From the NCBI RefSeq assembly GCF_001314225.1, contig NZ_CP012697.1, forward strand, positions 3,286,001 to 3,350,000: 64,000 nucleotides of DNA, in the 5' to 3' direction. The position numbers and the translations under genes are program-made. Below, piece after piece: positions 16,815 to 26,220 of this stretch. Each line of letters begins with the position of its first letter. Positions within the stretch are counted from its first letter, which is position 1. The notes beneath the pieces are model-generated. The model was not told where the DNA came from and searched no databases. It was given only the letters and a program-made list of their open reading frames with translations. The stretch is from Microbacterium sp. No. 7 (GTDB lineage: Bacteria > Actinomycetota > Actinomycetes > Actinomycetales > Microbacteriaceae).

Positions 16815-18205
16815 CGCTCGTCACCGCCCTGCGTCTTCTCGCCCTGGGTCTTCTGGCCCTGCGTCTTCTGGCCCTGGGTCTTCTCGCCGTGGGCGTCGTC
16901 GGCATCCGGGTGCACGGGCTTCGGCACGAAGCGCACCCGGTCGACGCGGCGTCCGTCCATCCGGTGCACCGCGAGGGTGCCGTCCTCGATCTCGACGGTG
17001 TCACCGACCGACGGCACGCGCTCGAGCGCCGCCATGAGGAATCCGCCCACGGTGTCGTACACGTCGCCCTCGGGCACGCGGATGCCGGTGCGGTCGAGCA
17101 CCTCGTCGGGGCGCAGCTCGCCGGGGAAGATCACGGCGCCCTCGGCGCGCACCACGCCCGCACGGCTGCGGTCGTGCTCGTCGAGCACCTCGCCGACGAT
17201 CTCCTCGACGAGGTCCTCGAGGGTCACGATGCCGGCCGTGCCGCCGTACTCGTCGACGACGACGGCCATCTGGTAGCCCCGGCCGCGCAGCTCGGCCAGC
17301 AGCACGTCGAGGTGCACGGCCTCGGGAACGCGCAGCGGCTCCTCGGCGATCGCCTTCGCGGGCACGTCGGCGCGCCGCTCCCGCGGCACCGACACGGCCT
17401 GCTTGACGTGCACGATGCCGACGATGTCGTCCATCGACTCGTCGTACACCGGGAAGCGGCTGTGGCCCGTGCGGCGGGACAGCTGCACGACGTCCTCGAC
17501 GCTGTCGCCGGCGGCGATCGCGTGCAGGCTCGGTCGCGGCGTCATGACGTCGGCGGCCGAGAGCCGCGAGAAGGTCAGCGTGCGGTCGAGCAGCGACGCG
17601 GTGTCCTGCTCCAGCACGCCCGCGCTCGCGGAGCGGCGCACGAGGCTGGAGAGCTCCTCGGCCGTGCGGGCACCCGACAGCTCCTCCTTCGGCTCGATGC
17701 CCATCGCGCGCAGCACGCCGTTGGCGCTGCCGTTGAGCACCGTGACGGCGGGGCGGAACACGGTCGTGAAGGCCACCTGGAACGGCATCACGAGCTTCGC
17801 CGTCTGACGCGGCACGGCGAGGGCGAAGTTCTTGGGCACCAGCTCGCCGATGAGCATCGAGAACACGGTCGCGATCGCCATGCCCACGGTCGCCGAGACG
17901 GGCCGGACGGCCGCCTCGGGGATGCCCCAGGTGATCAGCACGGGACCGAGCAGGTTCGAGATCGCGGGCTCCATCGTGTAGCCCGTGAGCAGGGTCGTGA
18001 GCGTGATGCCCAGCTGCGCGCTCGACAGGTGCGTCGAGGTGATCCGCAGCGCGCTGATCGTGAGTGCGAGCCGCGACTCTCCCGCGGCCTGCCGTGCTTC
18101 GAGATCGGCGCGGTCGAGGTTGACGAGTGCGAACTCGCTGGCGACGAAGAGGCCCGTGCCGACTGTGAGGATGAGCCCCACCCCCAACATGATGAAGTCC
18201 ATCAC
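16811..18205 (-). CDS. CNNM/CBS/CorC_HlyC membrane protein with KTQG repeat tail
   Basis: A 464-aa paralogue of the gene downstream. It has a CNNM domain with four hydrophobic segments (about 1-185, with [16 protein letters not shown] and [14 protein letters not shown]), a CBS pair (about 205-330, with [19 protein letters not shown]) and a CorC_HlyC domain (about 345-430, [22 protein letters not shown]). The last 25 residues are a hydrophilic tail of repeated (G)[10 protein letters not shown] units encoded by a 15-bp tandem repeat. A strong Shine-Dalgarno (GGAGGTGA) precedes the ATG. The role is probably Mg2+-linked ion transport. Confidence 0.88.
   Translation of the reverse strand: MMDFIMLGVGLILTVGTGLFVASEFALVNLDRADLEARQAAGESRLALTISALRITSTHLSSAQLGITLTTLLTGYTMEPAISNLLGPVLITWGIPEAAVRPVSATVGMAIATVFSMLIGELVPKNFALAVPRQTAKLVMPFQVAFTTVFRPAVTVLNGSANGVLRAMGIEPKEELSGARTAEELSSLVRRSASAGVLEQDTASLLDRTLTFSRLSAADVMTPRPSLHAIAAGDSVEDVVQLSRRTGHSRFPVYDESMDDIVGIVHVKQAVSVPRERRADVPAKAIAEEPLRVPEAVHLDVLLAELRGRGYQMAVVVDEYGGTAGIVTLEDLVEEIVGEVLDEHDRSRAGVVRAEGAVIFPGELRPDEVLDRTGIRVPEGDVYDTVGGFLMAALERVPSVGDTVEIEDGTLAVHRMDGRRVDRVRFVPKPVHPDADDAHGEKTQGQKTQGQKTQGEKTQGGDER
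16826..16885. repeat. 15-bp tandem repeat, four units, within the CNNM gene
   Basis: Four 15-bp units alternating GCCCTGCGTCTTCT and GCCCTGGGTCTTCT endings encode the KTQG-type tail. The length is a multiple of three, so copy-number change keeps the frame. It is a likely strain-variable locus. Confidence 0.8.
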
Positions 18206-18354
18206 ACATCACCTCCAGGGCGGAGGCGGCAGGGTCGGTGGGGCGAGGGTCTACTACTGGGAGGGTCGTCCATCGTGGCAGAGAGTTTACGGCATCCGCC
18301 CGCACACTGCGCACACCCGCTCCACGTTCCCCGAACCGGCCTCCACCCCGCCGC

Positions 18355-18432
18355 CGAGTCAATCCTCGCTCGCCGAATCAAGCGAGGAAACGCGCTGCTC
18401 GGCCATTGACTCGGCGAGCGAGGATTGACTCG
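18355..18432. repeat. Intergenic palindrome 5 (perfect 22-bp arms, composite loop)
   Basis: Arms 18355-18376 and 18411-18432 are exact reverse complements; the left arm begins CGAGTCAATCCTCGCTCG. The 34-nt loop contains further degraded copies of the same unit (GAATCAAGCGAGG and GGCCATTGAC). It lies in the gap 18206-18457, between the guaB1 stop and the CNNM gene start. The rest of that gap holds no recognisable gene. Confidence 0.85.
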
Positions 18433-18457
18433 CGGGAGGGACGGAGGGGGTGGCGGG

Positions 18458-19918
18458 CTACCAGCTGACGGGGAGCGCCTTGCCTTCCTCGTAGCCGGCG
18501 GCGGACTGCAGGCCGACGAGGGCGCGGTCGTGGAACTCGGCGACCGACGCGGCGCCGGCGTAGGTGAACGACGAGCGCACGCCCGAGGTGATCATGTCGA
18601 CGAGGTCCTCGACCGAGGGGCGCAGCGGGTCGAGGTAGATCTTCGACGACGAGATGCCCTCGGCGAACAGCTCCTTGCGGGCGCGCTCGTACGGGTCGAG
18701 ACGGCCGAAGCGGCCGTGCACGGCCTTCGTGGACGCCATCCCCCACGACTCCTTGTACGCGCGGCCGTCCGCGTCGAGCTGCAGCTGGCCCGGCGCCTCG
18801 ATCGTGCCGGCGAACCACGAGCCGATCATGACGGATGCCGCGCCCGCCGCCAGCGCGAGCGCGACGTCGCGGGGGTACCGCACGCCGCCGTCGGCCCACA
18901 CGTGCGCGCCGACCTCGGCCGCCGCCTGCGCGGTCTCGAGCACGGCGGAGAACTGCGGCCGCCCGACCGCGGTCATCATGCGGGTCGTGCACATGGCGCC
19001 GGGGCCGACGCCGACCTTGAGGATCGTGGCGCCCGCCGCGACGAGGTCGCGCACGCCGTCGGCCGTGACGATGTTGCCCGCGACGATCGGCAGGCCCAGG
19101 CTCAGGCCCGACACCGTGCGCAGCGCGCGCAGCATGCCGTCCTGGTGGCCGTGCGCGGTGTCGACGACGAGCACGTCGACGCCCGCGGCGGCCAGCGCCG
19201 TCGCCTTCGCGGCGACGTCGCCGTTGATGCCCACGGCGGCGGCGACCGCGAGGCGGCCGTCCGCGTCGAGCGCGGGGCGGTAGAGCGTGCCGCGCAGCGC
19301 CGTGCGCTGCGAGAGCGTTCCCACGAGGTGGCCGTGCTGCAGCACGCACACCGTCTCGGCCTCGGCCGCGACGAGCAGGTCGAACGCCTGGCGCGCGTCG
19401 GTGACGTCGTCGGCGTCGATCGACACCATCCGTGCGCGCACCAGGTCGCCCAGGCGGGCGTCGCTCAGCGCGGTGCCCAGCCGCGTGGCCGGCACGATGC
19501 CCACGATGTCGTCGACGTGCACGCGCCCGCCGTCGGACGCCGACGCCACGACGATCCCGCGCCCCTCCAGCGGCGGCAGCAGCAGCGCGGCGTCGGCGAC
19601 GGTCGCGTCGGGGCTCAGCACGAGGGGCGTGTCCCACGGCACCGGCTGCCGCTTGACCCAGCGGATCGCGGCGTCGAGGTCCTGCAGGGCCATGTCCTGC
19701 GGCAGCACGCCGAGGCCGCCGCGGCGCGCGAGCGTGGCGGCCAGGCGCGGACCGGTCACGGAGTTCATGTTGGAGGCGACCAGCGGGACCGTCGCGGTCG
19801 TGCCGTCGCCGGGCGCCAGGTCGACGTCGAGACGGCTCGTCACGCCGGAGCGGCGCGGAACGAGGAACACGTCGGAGTAGGTGAGGTCGACGGTGGGCTG
19901 GGCGCCGGAAAATCGCAT
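18458..19918 (-). CDS. guaB1: GuaB1 family IMP dehydrogenase-related protein (probable GMP reductase)
   Basis: A 486-aa TIM-barrel enzyme with a CBS insertion (about residues 95-215). The loop GVGPGAMCTTRMMTAVGRPQ carries the catalytic Cys, and GINGDVAAKATALAAAGVDVLVVDTAHGH fits the IMPDH/GMPR barrel. In mycobacteria the GuaB1 paralogue has been characterised as a GMP reductase rather than an IMP dehydrogenase, and the sequence style here fits that branch. It would return GMP to IMP in purine salvage. The ATG has a -10 element six bases upstream. Confidence 0.86.
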   Translation of the reverse strand: MRFSGAQPTVDLTYSDVFLVPRRSGVTSRLDVDLAPGDGTTATVPLVASNMNSVTGPRLAATLARRGGLGVLPQDMALQDLDAAIRWVKRQPVPWDTPLVLSPDATVADAALLLPPLEGRGIVVASASDGGRVHVDDIVGIVPATRLGTALSDARLGDLVRARMVSIDADDVTDARQAFDLLVAAEAETVCVLQHGHLVGTLSQRTALRGTLYRPALDADGRLAVAAAVGINGDVAAKATALAAAGVDVLVVDTAHGHQDGMLRALRTVSGLSLGLPIVAGNIVTADGVRDLVAAGATILKVGVGPGAMCTTRMMTAVGRPQFSAVLETAQAAAEVGAHVWADGGVRYPRDVALALAAGAASVMIGSWFAGTIEAPGQLQLDADGRAYKESWGMASTKAVHGRFGRLDPYERARKELFAEGISSSKIYLDPLRPSVEDLVDMITSGVRSSFTYAGAASVAEFHDRALVGLQSAAGYEEGKALPVSW

Positions 19919-19930
19919 ACGACAACGCTA
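19919..19930 (-). promoter_or_regulatory. -10 element of leaderless promoter for guaB1
   Basis: Minus strand TAGCGT at 19930-19925, six bases, then the ATG at 19918. It is the same hexamer and spacing as at the SDR gene. Confidence 0.6.
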
Positions 19931-20062
19931 CCGACCCCCGTCCGCATCGCGGCCGACCGGCGCTGCCGGGCATCGATCTGGGCTACCCTTGAAAGCACGT
20001 ATGCGCGGGCACACCGGCGCTCGCGCGCCATCGGTACTTCATCGACGAAAGCAGGCACATTC

Positions 20063-23000
20063 GTGTCCAATCAGGCGACCGGAACAGGAACGAGCAACGA
20101 CAACGGATTCGGCGCCAACGAGTGGCTCGTTGCGGAGTTGTACGAGCAGTTCCTGACGGATCGAAACTCCGTGGACCGCTCGTGGTGGCCGGTGCTGGAG
20201 GCCTACCAGCCCGAGGGCTCCGCCCCCGAGGCCGCCGCTCCCGCCGCGCCGCCGGCGACGACGACGCAGGCGGCCCCGGCATCCGAGACCCACCCGCCGA
20301 CGGCTCCGGTCCCCGTCGTCGGCGCGCCGCCCGTGGCCCGCACGACCGCGCGGCCCGCCGCGCCGCAGCCGGTCCCCGCGCAGGCGCCGCAGAACGCCCC
20401 GAGCAACGCCGCCGAGGACAGCGCCTCGGAGGACGTCGTCACGCCGCTGCGCGGCATGCCCAAGACCCTCGCGGCCAACATGGACGACTCGCTCACGGTG
20501 CCCACGGCGACGAGCGTGCGCACCGTGCCCGCGAAGCTCATGATCGACAACCGCATCGTGATCAACAACCACATGTCGCGCACGCGCGGCGGCAAGGTGA
20601 GCTTCACGCACCTCATCGGCTGGGCGCTCATCCAGGCGCTCAAGGCGTTCCCGAGCCAGAACGTCTACTACGCCGAGATCGACGGCAAGCCGTCGGTCGT
20701 CTCCCCCGCGCACATCGGCCTCGGCATCGCGATCGACCTGCCCAAGCCCGACGGCACGCGCGCCCTCATGGTGCCCAGCATCAAGCGCGCCGACACGCTC
20801 ACGTTCGGCGAGTTCCTCGCCGCCTACGAGGACCTCGTCAAGCGCGCCCGGGCGAACAAGCTCACGGCGGCCGACTTCCAGGGCACGACGATCTCGCTCA
20901 CCAACCCGGGCGGCATCGGCACCGTGCACTCCGTGCCGCGTCTCATGAAGGGCCAGGGCGCGATCATCGGCGCGGGCGCCCTCGAGTACCCCGCGGAGTT
21001 CCAGGGCTCGAGCGAGCGCACCCTCGTCGAGCTCGGCATCGGCAAGACGATCACCCTCACGAGCACCTACGACCACCGCGTCATCCAGGGCGCCGGCTCG
21101 GGCGAGTTCCTGAAGATCGTGCACGAGCTGCTGATCGGCAAGAACCGCTTCTACGAGAACATCTTCGCCGCGCTGCGCATCCCCTACGCCCCCATCCACT
21201 GGAACAGCGACATCAACGTCGACCTGGCCGAGCGCGTCGACAAGACGGCGCGCGTGCAGGAGCTCATCAACTCCTACCGCGTGCGCGGCCACCTCATGGC
21301 CGACGTCGACCCGCTCGAGTACGTGCAGCACACGCACCCCGACCTGGAGATCGAGTCGCACGGCCTCACGTTCTGGGACCTCGACCGCGAGTTCGTCACG
21401 GGCGGGTTCGGCGGCCGGCGCACGCTCAAGCTGCGCGACATCCTCGGCATCCTGCGCGACTCGTACTGCCGCACGATCGGCATCGAGTACATGCACATCC
21501 AGGACCCCGCGCAGCGCGCGTGGTTCCAGGAGAACGTCGAGGTGAAGTACCAGAAGCCCGGCCACGACGAGCAGCTGCGCATCCTGAGCAAGCTCAACGA
21601 GGCCGAGGCGTTCGAGACTTTCCTGCAGACGAAGTACGTCGGCCAGAAGCGGTTCAGCCTCGAGGGCGGCGAGTCACTCATCCCCCTGCTCGACCAGATC
21701 CTGCAGGGCGCGGCCGACGCGAACCTCGACGGCGCCGCGATCGGCATGGCCCACCGCGGGCGCCTCAACGTGCTCACCAACATCGCCGGCAAGACCTACG
21801 GCCAGGTGTTCCGCGAGTTCGAGGGGTCGGTCGCGATCGGCTCGAAGCGCGGCTCGGGCGACGTGAAGTACCACCTGGGCACCGAGGGCACGTTCGTCGC
21901 CGACTCGGGCAAGGAGGTCCCCGTCTACCTCGCGGCGAACCCCTCGCACCTGGAGACCGTCGACGGCGTGCTCGAGGGCATCGTGCGGGCCAAGCAGGAC
22001 CGCATGCCGATCGGCTCGTTCTCGTGGCTGCCGATCCTCGTGCACGGCGACGCCGCGTTCGCCGGCCAGGGCGTCGTGGTCGAGACGCTGCAGATGTCCC
22101 AGCTGCGCGCGTACCGCACGGGCGGCACGATCCACGTGGTCGTCAACAACCAGGTCGGCTTCACGACGCTGCCGCAGGACGGCCGCTCCTCCGTGTACGC
22201 GACGGATGTCGCCAAGACCATCCAGGCGCCCGTGTTCCACGTGAACGGCGACGACCCCGAGGCCGTCGTGCACGTCGCGGAGCTCGCCTTCCGCTACCGC
22301 CAGGAGTTCAAGCGCGACGTCGTGATCGACATCGTCTGCTACCGCCGCCGCGGTCACAACGAGGGCGACGACCCGTCGATGACGCAGCCGCTCATGACGA
22401 ACCTCATCGAGGCCAAGCGCTCGGTGCGCCACCTCTACACCGAGGCGCTCGTCGGCCGCGGCGACATCACCGAGGAGGAGTACGAGCAGGCCAAGCGCGA
22501 CTTCCAGGACCGCCTCGAGGTCGCCTTCGCCGAGACGCACGCCGCGCAGACCGGCACGACCGGCATCGCCACCACCACGGCGACCAACGACGTCGTCGCG
22601 GGCGAGCCCGAGGTCACGGGCGTCTCGCTCGACGTCGTGCACCAGATCGGCGACGCGTTCGTGAACCGCCCCGAGGGCTTCACCGTGCACGGCAAGCTGC
22701 AACAGCTGCTCACCAAGCGCCACGACATGAGCCGCAAGGGCGGCGTGGACTGGGCCTTCGGCGAGCTGCTCGCGTTCGGCTCGCTGCTCATGGAGGGCAC
22801 GAACGTGCGTCTCGCGGGCCAAGACGCCCGGCGCGGCACGTTCGTGCAGCGTCACGCCGTGCTGCACGACCGCGAGAACGGCCAGGAGTGGCTGCCGCTC
22901 GCGAACCTGTCGCAGTCGCAGGGACGCTTCTACGTGTACGACTCGCTGCTCAGCGAGTACGCCGCGATGGGCTTCGAGTACGGCTACTCGGTCGAGCGCG

Positions 23001-23767
23001 CCGACACCCTCACGCTGTGGGAGGCGCAGTTCGGCGACTTCGCCAACACGGCGCAGGCGCTCATCGACGAGTACGTGACGGCTGCAGACCAGAAGTGGGG
23101 CCAGCAGTCGGGCCTCGTGCTGCTGCTGCCGCACGGCTACGAGGGCCAGGGCCCCGACCACTCGTCGGCGCGCATCGAGCGCTACCTGCAGATGTGCGCG
23201 CAGGACAACATGACCGTGGCGCGCCCGTCGACGCCGGCGTCGTACTTCCACCTGCTGCGCCGCCAGGCGTACTCGCGCCCGCGCCGCCCGCTCATCGTGT
23301 TCAGCCCGAAGGCGATGCTGCGTCTGCGCGGCGCGACGAGCCCCGTCGAGGACTTCACGACCGGCCGCTTCGAGCCCGTGCTCGACGACAACCGCGGCCT
23401 GGACAAGAACGCCGTCACGCGCGTGCTGCTGCACAGCGGCAAGATCCACTGGGATCTGCGCAGCGAGCTGGAGAAGAACCCGAATCCCGAGATCGCCCTC
23501 GTGCGCCTCGAGCAGTTCTACCCGGCGCCCGTCGACGAGCTGAACGCGGTGATCGCGCAGTACCCGAACGCGGAGATCGTGTGGGTGCAGGACGAGCCCG
23601 AGAACCAGGGCGCCTGGCCGTTCATCGCCTTCAACGTCGTGCCGCAGCTGAACGGCCGCCCCGTGCGCGGCGTGACGCGTGCCGCCGCGGCCTCGACGGC
23701 TGCCGGCTCCGCGAAGGTCCACGCCGCCGAGCAGACCGCCCTCATGGAGGAGGCGCTCGCGCGCTGA
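20063..23767 (+). CDS. kgd: Multifunctional 2-oxoglutarate decarboxylase/dehydrogenase E1 with succinyltransferase domain
   Basis: A 1234-aa fusion typical of Actinomycetota (KGD/OdhA): an N-terminal helical segment (GANEWLVAELYEQFLTDRNSVD), an Ala/Pro linker (about residues 50-125), a catalytic E2-like succinyltransferase domain (about 130-370) and the ThDP-dependent E1 domain. The ThDP signature is GDAAFAGQGVVVETLQMSQL with NNQVGFTT; HLETVDGVLEG and DDPSMTQPLM also match. It acts in the TCA cycle with E3. The start is a GTG at 20063 preceded by AAAGCAGG; the open frame upstream is non-coding. The N-terminal region lacks the lipoyl domain, as in other members. Confidence 0.95.
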   Translation: MSNQATGTGTSNDNGFGANEWLVAELYEQFLTDRNSVDRSWWPVLEAYQPEGSAPEAAAPAAPPATTTQAAPASETHPPTAPVPVVGAPPVARTTARPAAPQPVPAQAPQNAPSNAAEDSASEDVVTPLRGMPKTLAANMDDSLTVPTATSVRTVPAKLMIDNRIVINNHMSRTRGGKVSFTHLIGWALIQALKAFPSQNVYYAEIDGKPSVVSPAHIGLGIAIDLPKPDGTRALMVPSIKRADTLTFGEFLAAYEDLVKRARANKLTAADFQGTTISLTNPGGIGTVHSVPRLMKGQGAIIGAGALEYPAEFQGSSERTLVELGIGKTITLTSTYDHRVIQGAGSGEFLKIVHELLIGKNRFYENIFAALRIPYAPIHWNSDINVDLAERVDKTARVQELINSYRVRGHLMADVDPLEYVQHTHPDLEIESHGLTFWDLDREFVTGGFGGRRTLKLRDILGILRDSYCRTIGIEYMHIQDPAQRAWFQENVEVKYQKPGHDEQLRILSKLNEAEAFETFLQTKYVGQKRFSLEGGESLIPLLDQILQGAADANLDGAAIGMAHRGRLNVLTNIAGKTYGQVFREFEGSVAIGSKRGSGDVKYHLGTEGTFVADSGKEVPVYLAANPSHLETVDGVLEGIVRAKQDRMPIGSFSWLPILVHGDAAFAGQGVVVETLQMSQLRAYRTGGTIHVVVNNQVGFTTLPQDGRSSVYATDVAKTIQAPVFHVNGDDPEAVVHVAELAFRYRQEFKRDVVIDIVCYRRRGHNEGDDPSMTQPLMTNLIEAKRSVRHLYTEALVGRGDITEEEYEQAKRDFQDRLEVAFAETHAAQTGTTGIATTTATNDVVAGEPEVTGVSLDVVHQIGDAFVNRPEGFTVHGKLQQLLTKRHDMSRKGGVDWAFGELLAFGSLLMEGTNVRLAGQDARRGTFVQRHAVLHDRENGQEWLPLANLSQSQGRFYVYDSLLSEYAAMGFEYGYSVERADTLTLWEAQFGDFANTAQALIDEYVTAADQKWGQQSGLVLLLPHGYEGQGPDHSSARIERYLQMCAQDNMTVARPSTPASYFHLLRRQAYSRPRRPLIVFSPKAMLRLRGATSPVEDFTTGRFEPVLDDNRGLDKNAVTRVLLHSGKIHWDLRSELEKNPNPEIALVRLEQFYPAPVDELNAVIAQYPNAEIVWVQDEPENQGAWPFIAFNVVPQLNGRPVRGVTRAAAASTAAGSAKVHAAEQTALMEEALAR

Positions 23768-23778
23768 TCCCCGACCGC

Positions 23779-23821
23779 ACGACGAGACGCCGCCCGGCAC
23801 GCGCCGGCGGCGTCTCGTCGT
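23779..23821 (+). terminator. Terminator after kgd
   Basis: Perfect 16-bp stem (23779-23794 with 23806-23821, beginning ACGACGAGACGCCGCC) and an 11-nt loop, 12 bases after the kgd stop. It may also serve the convergent rsrA. Confidence 0.8.
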
Positions 23822-23908
23822 CTCCGGGGCGCCTGCGCGCCGAGTCTCCGGGGCGCCTCCGCACCAGGTCTTCCGGGCCCTGCGCGCCGGCGGACCGGCC
23901 GGCGCGGA

Positions 23909-24154
23909 TCAGTTCGCGGTGACGTGGGCGGCGCGGAGCCGCGCGATCACCATGTCGCGCAGCTCCTCGGGCGCCGCCTCCTTGCACGAGCGGGCCAGCA
24001 CCTCCGTCAGCGTGCGGGACACGAGGGCCTCGTCGCGGCATCCGGGGCAGCCCTCCAGATGCTCGCGGATATCGGCCTCGGCCGTCTTGCAGACCTCCTT
24101 GCGCAGGTACTCCTCCAAGTCCCGGCGCGCCTTCTCACAACCGCAGTCGCTCAT
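23909..24154 (-). CDS. rsrA: Mycothiol-system anti-sigma-R factor
   Basis: An 81-aa zinc-binding anti-sigma (ZAS) protein. The HxxxCxxC motif is H32-LEG-C36-PG-C39, with further cysteines at positions 4, 6 and 22. RsrA homologues hold SigR inactive until disulfide stress oxidises these thiols and releases zinc. Length and motif placement are normal. The start overlaps the sigR stop (ATGA), giving the coupled sigR-rsrA arrangement. No other substantial gene lies between it and kgd. Confidence 0.93.
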   Translation of the reverse strand: MSDCGCEKARRDLEEYLRKEVCKTAEADIREHLEGCPGCRDEALVSRTLTEVLARSCKEAAPEELRDMVIARLRAAHVTAN

Positions 24155-24744
24155 TTCCTGCTCCTTGCGGCGGGGACGGTGATGCCCCGCTCCCGTGCGT
24201 AGTCACTCAGCAGGTCACGCAGCATGCGCCTGCCACGGTGCAGGCGGCTCATGACCGTGCCGATCGGTGTCTTCATGATGTCCGCGATCTCCTGATACGC
24301 GAAGCCCTCCACGTCCGCGAGATACACCGCGAGACGGAAGTCCTCGGGCAGCGACTGCAGGGCGTCCTTGACGACGGATGCCGGCATGTGGTCGATCGCC
24401 TCGGCCTCCGCCGAGCGCGTGCTCGTCGCCGTCGTCGACTCCGCACCGCCCAGCTGCCAGTCCTCGAGGTCGTCGATCGTGCCCTGATAGGGCTCCCGCT
24501 GCCGCTTGCGATAGGTGTTGATGTAGGTGTTCGTGAGGATGCGGTACAGCCACGCCTTCAGGTTCGTGCCCTGCGTGAACGACGACCACGACGCGAACGC
24601 CTTGACGAAGGTCTCCTGCACGAGGTCGGCGGCGTCCGCGGGATTGCGCGTCATGCGCATGGCGGCCGCGTAGAGCGGGTCCATGAAGGGGAGCGCCTGC
24701 TCCTCGAACTGCGTGCGCGGATCGGTCTCCGCCTGCTCTTCCAT
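24151..24744 (-). CDS. sigR: RNA polymerase sigma factor SigR (ECF, redox-responsive)
   Basis: A 197-aa ECF sigma factor controlling thiol-oxidative and often heat stress. Region 2 includes [21 protein letters not shown] and the -10 recognition stretch [15 protein letters not shown]; region 4 has [42 protein letters not shown] (landmarks only, shortened: [17 protein letters not shown], then [12 protein letters not shown]). I chose the ATG at 24744; the frame remains open upstream to 24897, and an ATG at 24858 lies downstream of the predicted start site. It is therefore possible that a longer isoform is made, as is known for SigR in Streptomyces. It is autoregulated by the promoter at 24883-24909. 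Confidence 0.92.
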   Translation of the reverse strand: MEEQAETDPRTQFEEQALPFMDPLYAAAMRMTRNPADAADLVQETFVKAFASWSSFTQGTNLKAWLYRILTNTYINTYRKRQREPYQGTIDDLEDWQLGGAESTTATSTRSAEAEAIDHMPASVVKDALQSLPEDFRLAVYLADVEGFAYQEIADIMKTPIGTVMSRLHRGRRMLRDLLSDYARERGITVPAARSRK

Positions 24745-24882
24745 CACCGGCCAGTCTATTCCGGTGTCCGTGCGGCATGTCGGGTCGTGCGTCAGCGTCG
24801 CTGTCACGAGCGTGGTCCTCCACCCTGTCGTCCCCCGGCCGGCCATTCTGCGTGCCATGTCAGAGGGGTTCGTTAGGGTAGA

Positions 24883-24909
24883 AACCGATGACTTCACTCG
24901 GGTATTCCC
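24883..24909 (-). promoter_or_regulatory. SigR-type autoregulatory promoter of sigR
   Basis: On the minus strand GGGAAT (24909-24904) is followed by exactly 18 bases and GTT (24885-24883). This matches the SigR/SigH consensus GGAAT-N18/19-GTT. It overlaps the first codons of aroA on the other strand. Known SigR systems autoregulate, so this assignment is strong. Confidence 0.8.
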
Positions 24910-26213
24910 CTCGCCTCGACGGATGGCCTGCGCCCGTTCACGACGACGCCGTGCGTGCGAGCGTGAACGTGCCCGGCTCCAAGTCGCTGACCAATCGCAA
25001 GCTCGTGCTCGCGGCCCTCGCCGACGGGCCCAGCACGCTGCACGCGCCCCTGCACTCCGACGACTCCGACCGCATGGTCGGCGCCCTGCGCGCCCTCGGC
25101 GTGCAGGTCGACGCCGTGCCGGGCACCGGCGCGTTCGGGCCCGACCTGCAGGTGACGCCGCCGGCCGCCTTCGCGGGCGGCACCGTCATCGACTGCGGGC
25201 AGGCGGGCACCGTGATGCGGTTCGTCGCCCCCGTCGCGGGGCTCGCCGACGGCGACGTGGAGATCACCGCGCATCCCACGGCCCTGCACCGCCCCATGGG
25301 CACGATGATCAAGGCGCTCCGCGAGATCGGCGTCGACATCGACGACGGCGGCCGCTGGGCGCTGCCGTTCACGGTGCGCGGGCACGGACACATCCGCGGC
25401 GGCGAGGTCGCGATCGACGCCAGCAGCTCCAGCCAGTTCGTCTCCGGGCTGCTCCTGGCCGCGCCGCGGTTCGACGTCGGGCTGCACCTCGTCCACACGG
25501 GCGACCGGCTGCCGAGCGTGCCGCACATCGACATGACCGTCGAGACGCTCGCGCGCCGCGGCGTGCACGTCGAGCGACCCACGCCGGGCGAGTGGGTCGT
25601 GCCCGCCGGCACGCCCCGCGGCCGCGACGCGACGATCGAGCCCGATCTGTCCAACGCCGCCCCGTTCCTGGCCGCGGCGCTCGTCACGGGCGGCAGCGTC
25701 ACGATCCCCGGCTGGCCCGCCAGCTCGACGCAGCCCGGGTTCCTGCTCACCGAGATCCTGGCCGTGCTCGGCGCGCGGGTCAGCCGTCGCGGCGGGGCCC
25801 TCACGGTCACCGGCACGGGCCGCATCGCCGGCGTCGATCTCGACCTGACGGCGGCGAGCGAGCTCACGCCCACCCTCTTCGCGCTCGCGGCGCTCGCCGA
25901 CGGCCCGACCACGCTGCACGGCATCGGCCACATCCGCGGCCACGAGACCGATCGCATCGCCGCGCTCGTCGGCAACCTCCGCGCGCTCGGAGGCGACGCC
26001 GAGGAGCTCCCCGACGGCATCCGCATCACCCCTCGCCCCCTCGAAGGCGGCCTGTGGCGCGCGCACCACGACCACCGCATCGCGACGGCGGGCGCCATCC
26101 TCGGCCTGCGCGTGCCCGGCGTCGTCGTCGACGACATCGGCACGACGGCGAAGACGATGCCCGAGTTCCCCGAGCTGTGGCACGGCATGCTCGCCCCCGC
26201 GCAGGAGTCGTAG
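24888..26213 (+). CDS. aroA: 3-phosphoshikimate 1-carboxyvinyltransferase (EPSP synthase)
   Basis: Transfers the enolpyruvyl group of PEP to shikimate-3-phosphate in aromatic amino acid synthesis. The 441-aa protein has the N-terminal [19 protein letters not shown], the core [18 protein letters not shown] and C-terminal [17 protein letters not shown]. The substitution of the usual LGNAGTA by CGQAGTV is typical of actinobacterial enzymes. The start ATG lies inside the divergent sigR promoter; a TAGGGT hexamer eight bases before the ATG may serve as its own -10. It is followed closely by rsgA. Confidence 0.95.
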   Translation: MTSLGYSPRLDGWPAPVHDDAVRASVNVPGSKSLTNRKLVLAALADGPSTLHAPLHSDDSDRMVGALRALGVQVDAVPGTGAFGPDLQVTPPAAFAGGTVIDCGQAGTVMRFVAPVAGLADGDVEITAHPTALHRPMGTMIKALREIGVDIDDGGRWALPFTVRGHGHIRGGEVAIDASSSSQFVSGLLLAAPRFDVGLHLVHTGDRLPSVPHIDMTVETLARRGVHVERPTPGEWVVPAGTPRGRDATIEPDLSNAAPFLAAALVTGGSVTIPGWPASSTQPGFLLTEILAVLGARVSRRGGALTVTGTGRIAGVDLDLTAASELTPTLFALAALADGPTTLHGIGHIRGHETDRIAALVGNLRALGGDAEELPDGIRITPRPLEGGLWRAHHDHRIATAGAILGLRVPGVVVDDIGTTAKTMPEFPELWHGMLAPAQES

Positions 26214-26220
26214 GCACCCC

